Made by a program: the position numbers and the translations under genes. Under the pieces are notes generated by a model. The model ran no database searches. It saw nothing but the letters and a program-made list of their open reading frames with translations, and was not told the DNA's origin. 50,275 nt of DNA from an uncultured Kiloniellales bacterium (GTDB lineage Bacteria > Pseudomonadota > Alphaproteobacteria > Kiloniellales > JAKSDN01): positions 1-50,275 of the forward strand of contig CAMYKD010000077.1 in the NCBI GenBank assembly GCA_947258885.1, written 5' to 3'. Shown here one piece after another: positions 36,585 to 44,672 of this stretch; position 1 is the first letter of the stretch, and every line of letters starts with the position of its first letter.

Positions 36585-36613
36585 GGCCCGCCCCGATGAC
36601 GCCGGGGCGGGCC
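36585..36613 (-). other. Intercistronic stem-loop between dctP and dctQ
   Basis: A perfect 11-bp stem (GGCCCGCCCCG / CGGGGCGGGCC) with a 7-base loop, just after dctP. It has no T-run. Like the tctC–tctB hairpin, it probably raises receptor levels relative to membrane subunits. Confidence 0.6.
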
Positions 36614-36621
36614 GAACGATA

Positions 36622-37605
36622 TCAGGAACCTCCGGCCAGGCTCATGGCCTTGTCGACCAGTTCGCCACCGCCTGAAACGCTGGCCGAGAACTCGTCATAG
36701 ATCCCCTTGCTGGCCTTCACGAAGGCGGCCTTGTCCGGCTCGTTGACCGAGATGCCGCCGGCCTTGAGCTTGTCCAGCAGGTCGATCTCCATCTTCGCCG
36801 CCGTCTCGTAGACGTAGGCCTGGGTCTCCTTGGCCGTTTCCTCGAGGACCTGGCGCACGTCGGCGGGCAGCTTCGCCCAGGCGTCCTTGCCGACGGTAAC
36901 ATAGGCCGGCGTGTAGACGTGGCCCGACAGCGAGAGGTACTTCTGCACCTCCTGGAACTTGGCGCTGTAGATCTGCGCGAAGGGGTTCTCCTGGCCGTCG
37001 ATCACGCCGGTCTGGAGCGCGGTGAAGACCTCGGAGAAGGACATCGGCGTCGGGTTCGCGCCATAGGACTTGAACATCTTGACCCGCCAGGCGCCCTTGG
37101 GCGTGCGCAGCTTGATGCCCTGGAGGTCCGCGGGCTTGTCGATCGGCCGCAGGTTGTTGGTGATGTGGCGGAAGCCGTTCTCCCAAACCGCCAGGATCTT
37201 ATAGCCCTTGGCCTCGGCCGCCGGTTCGATCTTGGTCCAGAAGATCTCGTTCTCGATGCGGCCCATGTGCCCGCGGTCCTTGACCAGATAGGGCATCTCG
37301 AACAGGCCGAACTCGTCGGCCACCGTGGACATGACCGTCGACGGCAGGGAGAAATTGACCGTGCCCAGCTTGAGCTTCTGCAAGAGCTCCTTGTCCTTGC
37401 CGAGCTGGCTGGCGCCGAAGGTGACGACCTTGGCCTTGCCGGCCAGCTTTTCGTTGGCGCGCTTGGCGAACTCGTTGACCGAGGCCTCGAACAGCGACCC
37501 GGGGGCGCCGACGTGGCCGAACTTGAGCTCCAGTTCGGCAGCCAGGGCCTGGCCCGCGACGGCGGTCCCGAGCAGTGCCGGGACCAGGAATTTAAAGATC
37601 TTCAT
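36622..37605 (-). CDS. dctP: TRAP transporter substrate-binding protein DctP
   Basis: A 327-residue protein. The start at 37605 has GGGAGGA upstream and gives a proper signal peptide (FLVPALLGTAVAGQALAAE). Signatures: LKFGHVGAPGSLFEASVNEF, ASQLGKDKELLQKLKLGTV, KLRTPKGAWRVKMFKSYGAN (with the carboxylate-binding Arg), and GQENPFAQIY. It binds a carboxylate in the periplasm. Context (glyoxylate-type aminotransferase, 2-hydroxyacid dehydrogenase, CoA-transferase) points to a hydroxy- or keto-acid (inference). Confidence 0.94.
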   Translation of the reverse strand: MKIFKFLVPALLGTAVAGQALAAELELKFGHVGAPGSLFEASVNEFAKRANEKLAGKAKVVTFGASQLGKDKELLQKLKLGTVNFSLPSTVMSTVADEFGLFEMPYLVKDRGHMGRIENEIFWTKIEPAAEAKGYKILAVWENGFRHITNNLRPIDKPADLQGIKLRTPKGAWRVKMFKSYGANPTPMSFSEVFTALQTGVIDGQENPFAQIYSAKFQEVQKYLSLSGHVYTPAYVTVGKDAWAKLPADVRQVLEETAKETQAYVYETAAKMEIDLLDKLKAGGISVNEPDKAAFVKASKGIYDEFSASVSGGGELVDKAMSLAGGS

Positions 37606-37684
37606 GACAGTCCTCCCTCTTGGATTTGACGTTAAAGTTGCCGATTGGTGCGAAGTTACCATTCCACCAGTCTACAACACTTGG

Positions 37685-38899
37685 TTATAATGCCAAACTA
37701 TCCTGCAACTCCGTATCGCGTTGGTTCCTGCCGCCCTGGCCGGACAGGAAGTCCAGCGCCGCTTGCACGCCGCCGGTCTCGTGCGGCACTCCCGCGGCCG
37801 TCAGGCCCATCTCGACCCCGGCCAGGGTGCCGGCCAGCATAAGCTCGTTGAAGTCGCCCAGGTGGCCGATCCGGAACACCTTGCCGGCGACCTTGCCGAG
37901 GCCGTTGCCGAGCGACATGTCGTAGGCCTCCAGAGTGGCCTTGCGAAAGGCGTCCGCGTCGTGGCCGGCGGGCATGAGCACGGCGGTCAGGGAATTGCTG
38001 TACTCCCGCTCGTCGATGCAGAGCAGCTCGAGCCCCCAGGCCCTGACCGCGCGCCGCGTCGCTTCGGCGAGGCGCGCATGGCGGGCGAAGACATTGTCCA
38101 GTCCCTCCTCGGTCAGCATGGCGATGGACTCGCCGAGGCCGTAGAGCAGGTTGGTGGCGGGCGTGTAGGGAAAGAAGCCCTTGGCGTTGGCCGTCAGCAT
38201 CTCCTGCCAGCCCCAGTAGCTCCTCGGCAGGCGCGCCGTCTCGGCGGCCGCCTGCGCCTTGGCGCTGACCGCGTTGAAGCTGAGTCCCGGCGGCAGCATC
38301 AGGCCCTTCTGCGAGCCGGCCACGGTGACGTCGACGCCCCACTCGTCGTGCCGGTAGTCGATCGAGGCGAGCGAGGAGATCGTGTCGACAAAGAACAGCG
38401 CCGGGTGGCTGGTCCGGTCGATCGCCTGGCGCAGCTCGGCAATGCGCGTGGTCACGCCGGTCGAGGTCTCGTTGTGCACGGCGCAGACCGCCTTGATCGT
38501 ATGGTCGCGATCCTCGGCGAGCCTGGCCTCGAGCGCTCCGGGGTCGACGCCGCGCCGCCAATCGCCGGGCACGAACTCGACCTCGAGGCCGAGCCGCTCG
38601 GCGAGCTGCCGCCACAGCGTGGCGAAGTGCCCGGTCTCGAACATCAGGACCCGGTCGCCCGGCGACATCGTATTGACCAGCGCGGCCTCCCAGGCGCCGG
38701 TGCCCGAGGCCGGATAGATCACCACCGGGCCGTCGGTCCGGAAGATGCCCTTGAGGCCGTGCAGCACCTCGCGCGCCATGGCGCCGAAGGCCGGGCCGCG
38801 GTGGTCGATCGTCGGGAAATCCATGGCCCTCAGGATGCGCTCGGGCACGTTGGTCGGCCCCGGAATCTGCAGGAAGTGGCGTCCGCTGCGGTGGGTCAT
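37685..38899 (-). CDS. Class V aminotransferase, serine/alanine/aspartate–glyoxylate type
   Basis: A 404-residue PLP enzyme. PGPTNVPERILRAM, TIDHRGPAF, PASGTGAWEAALVN, HNETSTGV and the Schiff-base Lys K198 in GSQKGLMLPPGLSF are those of serine–glyoxylate and related aspartate–glyoxylate aminotransferases. It would turn glyoxylate into glycine using an amino donor. Together with the divergent FAD/Fe-S dehydrogenase, which could make glyoxylate or another 2-oxo acid, it forms a plausible catabolic pair. First gene of the minus-strand cluster, 79 bases before dctP. Confidence 0.9.
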   Translation of the reverse strand: MTHRSGRHFLQIPGPTNVPERILRAMDFPTIDHRGPAFGAMAREVLHGLKGIFRTDGPVVIYPASGTGAWEAALVNTMSPGDRVLMFETGHFATLWRQLAERLGLEVEFVPGDWRRGVDPGALEARLAEDRDHTIKAVCAVHNETSTGVTTRIAELRQAIDRTSHPALFFVDTISSLASIDYRHDEWGVDVTVAGSQKGLMLPPGLSFNAVSAKAQAAAETARLPRSYWGWQEMLTANAKGFFPYTPATNLLYGLGESIAMLTEEGLDNVFARHARLAEATRRAVRAWGLELLCIDEREYSNSLTAVLMPAGHDADAFRKATLEAYDMSLGNGLGKVAGKVFRIGHLGDFNELMLAGTLAGVEMGLTAAGVPHETGGVQAALDFLSGQGGRNQRDTELQDSLAL

Positions 38900-39132
38900 G
38901 GCCGGCCTTTTCGAATGCCTGCGGGCGTGGTTAACAAGAGGTTAAACACGTATTGGGAATTATGCATACAATTTCGTGCTGATCAACGGGTGTATGGTTT
39001 CAAGATTGTGAAAATTTGGTATTTAAATCAAATTATTGGAAAATCTGGCGGAACCGGCTACCCGGCGCTTTTTGTTTTGCATGCAAAATGCTAGGCTCGG
39101 CGGGAATCAGCCATTAACCACAACGGTTGGCC
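38900..39132. promoter_or_regulatory. AT-rich divergent promoter region with candidate GntR operators
   Basis: A strongly AT-rich gap between the divergent aminotransferase and FAD-dehydrogenase genes. It contains the perfect 14-base palindrome TTTTGCATGCAAAA (39075–39088) and a related imperfect site with the same TATGCATA/TGCAT centre (38958–38973). FadR-type GntR regulators bind short palindromes of this kind. The cluster's own GntR gene makes these the likely operators controlling both directions. Confidence 0.55.
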
Positions 39133-42100
39133 ATGACCCCAGCGGCGACCGCCCGCCCCACCGCCCGTCCCACCGGCCGTCCCACCGGCCGTCCCTCGAC
39201 CGGTTCGCGCATCGGCGACTCCGCGCTCGCCGCCCGTCTGCGGCGCGAGCTCGAGGGCGAGGTGTTGTTCGACGCCTTCAGCCGCGGCCGTTACAGCACC
39301 GACGCCTCGGTCTACCAGATCGAGCCGCTCGGCGTCGTGGTGCCGCGCTCGGATCAGGACGTGGTCCGCACCATCCAGATCGCGGCCGAGGAGCAGGTGC
39401 CCGTGCTGCCGCGCGGCGGCGGCACCTCGCAGTGCGGCCAGACCGTGGCCGAGGCGATCGTGGTCGACGTCTCCAAGCATCTGGACGCGGTCACGGCCTT
39501 CGACCCCGGCGCCCGGCGCGTCACGGTCCAGCCGGGGCTGGTGCTCGACCGCCTGAACGCCGTCCTGCAGCCGCACGGCCTGATGTTCCCGGTCGACGTC
39601 TCGACCGCGAGCCGGGCGACGATCGGCGGTATGGCCGGCAACAACTCCTGCGGCGCCCGCTCGCTCGCCTACGGCACGATGCGCGACAACGTGGCCGCGA
39701 TCGACGCCGTGCTGGCCGACGGCCAGGCCCTGCGCTTCGGCGCGCTCGCCGAGGGCAACGGCGCCGAACTGCCGGCGCGGCAACGCCAACTGACCGAAGC
39801 GCTGCTGGCGCTCGGCCACCGCGAGGCGGGCGAGATCGCGGCGCGCTTCCCGAAGGTGATGCGCCGGGTCGGCGGCTACAACATCGACGCACTGGCGGGC
39901 AACGCGCCGCCCAACCTGGGCCACCTGCTGGTCGGCTCCGAGGGCACGCTGGCCTTCTCGACCGCCATCGAGCTGGAGCTCAAGCCGATCCCGGCGCACA
40001 AGGTGCTGGGCGTTTGCCACTTCCCGAGCTTCTACCAGGCCATGGACTCGACGCGGCATATCGTCGAGCTCAATCCGACGGCGGTCGAACTGGTCGACCG
40101 CACCATGATCGAGCTGTCGCGCGGTATCCCGCTCTACCGCCGCACGGTCGAGGCCTTCGTCGAGGGCGAGCCCGAGGCGCTGCTCCTGGTCGAGTTTGCA
40201 GGCGAAGACCGCGGCGCGCAGCTCGCCGGGCTGAAGCGTCTCGGCGAGCTGATGGGCGAGCTGGGCCTTCCCGGGGCCGTGGTCGAGGCGGTCGATCCCG
40301 CCTTTCAGAAGGCGATCTGGGAGGTGCGCAAGGCCGGCCTCAACATCATGATGTCCATGAAGGGCGACGGCAAACCGGTCTCTTTCATCGAGGACTGCGC
40401 CGTGGCGCTGGAGGACCTGGCCGACTACACGGACCGCCTGACGCGCGTCTTCGAAAAGCACGGCACGACGGGCACCTGGTACGCGCATGCCTCGGTCGGC
40501 TGCCTGCACGTGCGGCCTGTCCTCAACCTCAAGCTCGAGGCCGACGCCAAGAAGATGCGCGCGATCGCCGAGGAGGCCTTCGCCATGGTGCGCGCGTACA
40601 AGGGCTCGCACTCGGGCGAGCACGGCGACGGCCTGGTCCGCTCCGAGTTCCACGAGGCCATGTTCGGCCCGCGCATGGTCGAGACCTTCGAGGCGGTCAA
40701 GGACAGCTTCGACCCCGAGGGCCTGTTCAACCCGGGCAAGATCGTCCGACCGTCCAAGATGGACGACCGCTCGCTGTTCCGCTTCAAGCCGGGCTACCGG
40801 AGCGAGGCGCCGGAGACCGCGCTCGACTGGTCGAACTGGGGCGGTTTCGCCGCTGCCGTCGAGATGTGCAACAACAACGGCGCCTGCCGGAAGTTCGATG
40901 CCAACGTCATGTGCCCCTCCTACCGGGTGACCCGCGACGAGCAGCACTTGACGCGCGGGCGGGCGAACGCGCTCCGGCTCGCGCTCTCGGGGCAGCTCGG
41001 CACCGAGGCGCTGACCTCCGGGGCCATGGCCGAGACCATGAAGCTCTGCGTCGGCTGCAAGGGCTGCAAGCGCGAGTGCCCGACCGGCGTCGACATGGCG
41101 CGCATGAAGACCGAGTTCCTCTATCACTATGGCAAGCGCCACGGCCTTTCGGCGCGCGACCGCCTGGTCGCCTATCTGCCGCGCTATGCCCCCAGGGCCG
41201 CGCGACTGGCCCCGCTGCTCAACCTGCGCGACCGCCTGCCGGGGCTGGCCTGGCTGGGCGAGAAGGCCCTGGGCATCAGCGCGAAGCGCAGCTTGCCGGC
41301 CTGGCGGCGCGACACCTTCCGGGCGCCGGTGGCGGTGGGGCCGGAGGGCGGCCGCGAGGTCGTCCTGCTGGCCGACACCTTCAACACCACTTTCGAGCCC
41401 GAGACCCTCGAGGCGGCGCTCACCGTGCTGGACGCCGGCGGCTACCGGGCGCACCTGCCGCGGCCCGCGGACGGCGGCCGGCCGCTGTGCTGCGGGCGGA
41501 CCTTCCTGGCCGCCGGCCTGGTCGACGAGGCGCGGGCCGAGGCCCGGCGCACGCTGGAGGCGCTGCGGCCCTTCGTCGCGCGCGGCCTGCCGGTGCTCGG
41601 GCTGGAGCCGTCCTGCCTGCTGACCCTGCGCGACGAATTCCTGGCGATGCTGCCGGGCGCGGGAGCCGAGGCGCTGGCCGCCTCCGCGGTCCTGCTCGAG
41701 GAGTTCCTGGCCGCCCAGGCCGAGATCGGGCGTCTCGACCTGCCGCTGCGGCCGCTCGGCCGGGCGCGCGCCCTGCTGCACGGCCATTGCCACCAGAAGG
41801 CCTTCGGCGTCATGGGCAGCGTGGAAAAGGTGCTGGGCCTAGTGCCGGGGCTGGCGGTCGAGACCGTGCCCTCGTCCTGCTGCGGCATGGCCGGCGCCTT
41901 CGGCTACGGCGCCGAGACCTACGACATCTCGATGAGGATGGGCGAGGAGTCGCTTCTGCCGGCCGTGCGCGCGGCGGGCGAGGACGTGCTCGTGGTGGCC
42001 GACGGCACGAGCTGCCGCCAGCAGATCCTGGACGGCGCCGGCCGCAAGGCCGTCCATGTCGCCCGCGTGCTCGCCGCCGCGCTCGCCGCCACGCCCGCCG

Positions 42101-42147
42101 GGGACCCTGAAATTGGGGTCGGACCCCTTTTCGCCGGTCGTGACTGA
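39133..42147 (+). CDS. Large FAD- and Fe-S-containing 2-hydroxyacid dehydrogenase (D-lactate/D-2-hydroxyglutarate/YdiJ-like)
   Basis: A 1004-residue protein. The N-terminal FAD-binding domain (VVPRSDQDVVRTIQIAAEE, PRGGGTSQCGQTV, GGMAGNNSCGARSLAYGTM, VGSEGTLAFSTAIEL) and the FAD-oxidase C domain (YAHASVGCLHVRP, SHSGEHGDGLVRSEF, FDPEGLFNPGKIV) come first. Then comes a ferredoxin-like region with CNNNGAC…CPS and the 4Fe-4S motif C639xxC642xxC645xxxC649P. Cys-rich CCG domains (LCCGRTFL, SSCCGMAGAFGYG) close the protein. It oxidises a D-2-hydroxy acid to a 2-oxo acid with electrons to quinone or a carrier. A 12-bp tandem repeat codes the first ARPT/GRPT residues, and a REP palindrome encodes part of the C-terminus. 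Confidence 0.92.
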   Translation: MTPAATARPTARPTGRPTGRPSTGSRIGDSALAARLRRELEGEVLFDAFSRGRYSTDASVYQIEPLGVVVPRSDQDVVRTIQIAAEEQVPVLPRGGGTSQCGQTVAEAIVVDVSKHLDAVTAFDPGARRVTVQPGLVLDRLNAVLQPHGLMFPVDVSTASRATIGGMAGNNSCGARSLAYGTMRDNVAAIDAVLADGQALRFGALAEGNGAELPARQRQLTEALLALGHREAGEIAARFPKVMRRVGGYNIDALAGNAPPNLGHLLVGSEGTLAFSTAIELELKPIPAHKVLGVCHFPSFYQAMDSTRHIVELNPTAVELVDRTMIELSRGIPLYRRTVEAFVEGEPEALLLVEFAGEDRGAQLAGLKRLGELMGELGLPGAVVEAVDPAFQKAIWEVRKAGLNIMMSMKGDGKPVSFIEDCAVALEDLADYTDRLTRVFEKHGTTGTWYAHASVGCLHVRPVLNLKLEADAKKMRAIAEEAFAMVRAYKGSHSGEHGDGLVRSEFHEAMFGPRMVETFEAVKDSFDPEGLFNPGKIVRPSKMDDRSLFRFKPGYRSEAPETALDWSNWGGFAAAVEMCNNNGACRKFDANVMCPSYRVTRDEQHLTRGRANALRLALSGQLGTEALTSGAMAETMKLCVGCKGCKRECPTGVDMARMKTEFLYHYGKRHGLSARDRLVAYLPRYAPRAARLAPLLNLRDRLPGLAWLGEKALGISAKRSLPAWRRDTFRAPVAVGPEGGREVVLLADTFNTTFEPETLEAALTVLDAGGYRAHLPRPADGGRPLCCGRTFLAAGLVDEARAEARRTLEALRPFVARGLPVLGLEPSCLLTLRDEFLAMLPGAGAEALAASAVLLEEFLAAQAEIGRLDLPLRPLGRARALLHGHCHQKAFGVMGSVEKVLGLVPGLAVETVPSSCCGMAGAFGYGAETYDISMRMGEESLLPAVRAAGEDVLVVADGTSCRQQILDGAGRKAVHVARVLAAALAATPAGDPEIGVGPLFAGRD
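39151..39198 (+). repeat. Four 12-bp tandem repeats in the 5' end of the FAD-dehydrogenase gene
   Basis: Units GCCCGCCCCACC, GCCCGTCCCACC, GGCCGTCCCACC and GGCCGTCCCTCG encode (A/G)RPT repeats in an apparently disordered N-terminus. Being a multiple of three, unit gain or loss keeps the frame. Confidence 0.85.
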
Positions 42148-42195
42148 GGAGGACGCCATGGACACCGATTCCGCAAAAAATGGGGGTCTGACCCC
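42115..42195 (+). repeat. Two RAYT-family REP palindromes inside coding sequence at the FAD-dehydrogenase/GntR junction
   Basis: GGGGTCGGACCCC (42115–42127) encodes part of the dehydrogenase C-terminus (EIGVGPLFAGRD). GGGGTCTGACCCC (42183–42195) encodes part of the GntR N-terminus (NGGLTPFSEP). They share the core with the copies at the RAYT gene and at 33.8 kb and keep AT-rich borders (AATT, AAAAAAT). Confidence 0.8.
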
Positions 42196-42886
42196 TTTCT
42201 CCGAGCCGGTCGCGCGGGGCGCGCTGCACGATAGGCTGGTCGCCCGGCTGCGCGACCTGATCATCGAGGGCGAGCTTTCGCCCGGCACCCGGGTGCCCGA
42301 GCGTGAGCTGTGCCAGCGCTTCCAGGTCTCGCGCACGCCGCTCAGGGAGGCGCTCAAGGTGCTGGCCGCCGACGGCCTGGTGCAGCTCGCCCCCAACCGC
42401 GGCGCCCGGGTCGCGGCGCTCACGGTGGCCGACGTCGAGGAGATGTTCCCGGTCATGGGCGCGCTCGAGGCCCTGGCCGGCGAGCTGGCGGCCAGCCGCA
42501 TCACCGAGGAGGGCCTGGCGGAGGTCCGGGCGCTGCACTACCAGATGGTGCTGCATCACAAGCGGGGCGAGCTGGCGGCCTATTTCCGGCTCAACCAGCA
42601 GATCCACGAGAAGATCCTCGCGGCCGCCGGCAACCCGACCCTGGCCGCGCTCTACCAGGGCCTGGCCGGGCGCATCCGTCGTGCGCGCTATCTGGCCAAC
42701 ATGTCGGGCCGGCGCTGGGCCCGGGCGGTCGAGGAGCACGAGGCGATCCTCGCCGCGCTCGAGGCGCGCGCCGGCGCGCGCCTGGGTGCGATCCTGAAAG
42801 ACCACCTGAAGAACAAGTGCGAGACCGTCAAGGAGGGACTGCTGGCGGAGGAGGATGAGGCCGCGCAGGCCGCAAGCAACACGTAG
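42158..42886 (+). CDS. GntR-family transcriptional regulator (FadR subfamily, FCD domain)
   Basis: A 242-residue protein; GAGGAGG (42146–42152) precedes ATG 42158. A winged helix (LVARLRDLIIEGELSPGTRV, ERELCQRFQVSRTPLREALK, LAADGLVQLAPNRGARV) is followed by the all-helical FCD ligand domain (EALAGELAASRI, LNQQIHEKILAAAGNPTL, EEHEAILAALEAR) with the His residues that usually bind a metal and carboxylate. It probably senses a carboxylate of the pathway and represses the divergent promoters. The first residues are REP-derived. Confidence 0.92.
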   Translation: MDTDSAKNGGLTPFSEPVARGALHDRLVARLRDLIIEGELSPGTRVPERELCQRFQVSRTPLREALKVLAADGLVQLAPNRGARVAALTVADVEEMFPVMGALEALAGELAASRITEEGLAEVRALHYQMVLHHKRGELAAYFRLNQQIHEKILAAAGNPTLAALYQGLAGRIRRARYLANMSGRRWARAVEEHEAILAALEARAGARLGAILKDHLKNKCETVKEGLLAEEDEAAQAASNT

Positions 42887-42892
42887 AGATCG

Positions 42893-43166
42893 CCACGGAG
42901 CCACAGAGGCACAGAGAACCAACTTAATTTCACCACGACCTCCCTTCGCCCGCCGAAGCGCACGCCTCGCTGTCGCTCCGGTGACGCGGGGGATTCGCGA
43001 AGGCGGGAGGCACAAAGACACTAAGGTTTTGGTTTGCGCGCGGCCTGCCTGCGCCGAAGCGAAGCTCCGGCTTCGCGCAGGCAGGCGCGCGAAACGACCT
43101 ACTTTGTGCCGTCGTGTCTTGGTGGTGAGGAACCGTTGGTTTCTCTGTGCTCTCTGTGGCTCCGTG
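42893..43166 (+). repeat. 274-bp inverted-repeat element (MITE-like), CCACGGAGCCACAGAG type
   Basis: Terminal arms 42893–42923 and 43134–43166 match in inverted orientation except for two single-step indels (both begin CCACGGAGCCACAGAG). Nested inside are a second inverted pair around CACAAAGACAC / GTGTC…TTTGTG and a strong hairpin with an 11-bp stem CCTGCCTGCGC / GCGCAGGCAGG (about 43043–43085). It fills almost the whole 334-base gap between the GntR and aldo/keto reductase genes and contains no gene. The sequence type is one I know as a widely dispersed intergenic repeat. Confidence 0.8.
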
Positions 43167-43220
43167 GTGTACTCATCTTGTTTCTGGCGCGGCACGGTCC
43201 AAGACAGGAAGGGGACGACA

Positions 43221-44225
43221 ATGGAATACCGCAATCTCGGAGCGAGCGGCCTCAAGGTCTCGCCGCTCTGCCTCGGCACCATGATGTTCGCGGCCAGGAC
43301 CGAGGAGGGCGAGGCGGCGCGCATCGTCGACCTGGCGCGCGAGGCCGGTGTCAACTTCATCGACACCGCCGACGTCTATTCCAAGGGCGCCTGCGAGGAG
43401 ATGGTCGGCCGCCTGATCAAGGCCGACCGCGAGGCCTGGGTGCTGGCCTCCAAGGCCGGCAACGCCATGGGCCCGGGGCCGAACCGGGGCGGGCTCGGCC
43501 GCAAGTGGCTGATGACCGCGATCGACGACAGCCTGCGGCGCCTCGGCACCGACTACCTCGACATCTACTACCTGCACAGGGACGACGCCGAGACGCCGCT
43601 CGAGGAGACGCTCTCGGCCATCGGTGACATCGTCGCCGCCGGCAAGGCGCGCTTCTTCGGGGTCTCGAACTACCGCGGCTGGCGCATCGCCGAGATCGTC
43701 CACCTGGCGAGCGCGCTCGGCATTGCCGGACCGGTGGTCTGCCAGCCGTACTACAACGCCATGAACCGCCAGCCCGAGGTCGAGGTCCTGCCGGCCTGCG
43801 GCCACCACGGCCTCGGCGTCGCGCCCTACAGCCCGCTGGCGCGCGGGGTGCTGACCGGCAAGTACGCCCCCGGCGCCGCGCCGCCGGACGGAACCCGCGC
43901 GGGACGCAACGATGAGCGCATGATGGAGACCGAGTTCCGGCCCGAGTCGCTGGAGATCGCCCGGAAGGTCAAGGAGCGGGCCGAGGCGCGCGGCATGACC
44001 CCGGGCCAGTGGGCGCTGGGCTGGGTGCTCGCCAACCCGCTGATCACCGCCCCCATCGCCGGCCCGCGCACGCCCGAGCAATGGGCCGAGAACCTGGGCG
44101 CCCTCGCGCACGAGTGGAACGAAGAGGACGAGGCCTTCCTCGACGCCCTGGTGCCCCCCGGCCACCCCTCGACGCCGGGCTACTCGGACCCGAAGTACCC
44201 GATTACGGGGCGGCCGGCGGAGTAG
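43221..44225 (+). CDS. Aldo/keto reductase
   Basis: A 334-residue protein; AGGAAGGGG precedes ATG 43221. The TIM-barrel AKR tetrad is visible: Asp in FIDTADVYS, Tyr in the same motif, Lys in VLASKAGN, and His in YYLHRDDAE. The SNYRGWRIAEI and YSPLARGVLTGKY segments are typical of the YajO/AKR12-like group. NADPH-dependent, it would reduce an aldehyde or ketone. It may belong to the GntR-controlled plus-strand cluster, although a 274-bp repeat element separates them. Confidence 0.92.
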   Translation: MEYRNLGASGLKVSPLCLGTMMFAARTEEGEAARIVDLAREAGVNFIDTADVYSKGACEEMVGRLIKADREAWVLASKAGNAMGPGPNRGGLGRKWLMTAIDDSLRRLGTDYLDIYYLHRDDAETPLEETLSAIGDIVAAGKARFFGVSNYRGWRIAEIVHLASALGIAGPVVCQPYYNAMNRQPEVEVLPACGHHGLGVAPYSPLARGVLTGKYAPGAAPPDGTRAGRNDERMMETEFRPESLEIARKVKERAEARGMTPGQWALGWVLANPLITAPIAGPRTPEQWAENLGALAHEWNEEDEAFLDALVPPGHPSTPGYSDPKYPITGRPAE

Positions 44226-44240
44226 GGCCAGCCGCTCCGG

Positions 44241-44672
44241 TCAGCCGCCGGGTTCCGGCGCCACCTTGATCCACGCGGCCCTGTCTTTGCGCGCCGCGTC
44301 CTCGTACTTGACTTCGGCCCGCCGGCCTCGGCGGAGGTCCGCGAAGCGGCCTGGGACGTTGGCCTGGCGCAGGGCGCTGCGGTCCAGCCAGATGCGGGTG
44401 CGCGGGGTTACCGCGACGCTGTGCCCGCCCAGGGTGATGCGGCGCGCCGCGGTGTCGACCGCCTCGATCTGGCCGATGTCGGTCTGCGTCGAGGACAGGC
44501 CCGGCGACTGTCCGATCGGGATGAACTGCTCGGTCATCATCTGACCCTCGACCGCGGCCGGCCCCCACAGCAGGGCGGCGGCGGTCGCGAGGGCGACCAG
44601 GCCGCTACGCAGGGCGGCGCTTCTTTCCTTGCCCGCGGTCCGGCCGCGGCCGGGGTTATTCGACCAGCTCAT
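44241..44672 (-). CDS. Exported protein of unknown function, partner of the di-haem cytochrome
   Basis: A 143-residue protein with a long N-terminal signal (LRSGLVALATAAALLWGPAAVEG) and AGGAGAAGG upstream. The mature part (GQIEAVDTAARRITLGGHSV, TRIWLDRSALRQANVPG, RRAEVKYED) looks like a small beta-barrel/OB-like domain of the DUF5666 kind. Its start overlaps the upstream peroxidase-like gene by 17 bases, so it is translationally coupled and probably acts with it in the periplasm. Confidence 0.75.
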   Translation of the reverse strand: MSWSNNPGRGRTAGKERSAALRSGLVALATAAALLWGPAAVEGQMMTEQFIPIGQSPGLSSTQTDIGQIEAVDTAARRITLGGHSVAVTPRTRIWLDRSALRQANVPGRFADLRRGRRAEVKYEDAARKDRAAWIKVAPEPGG

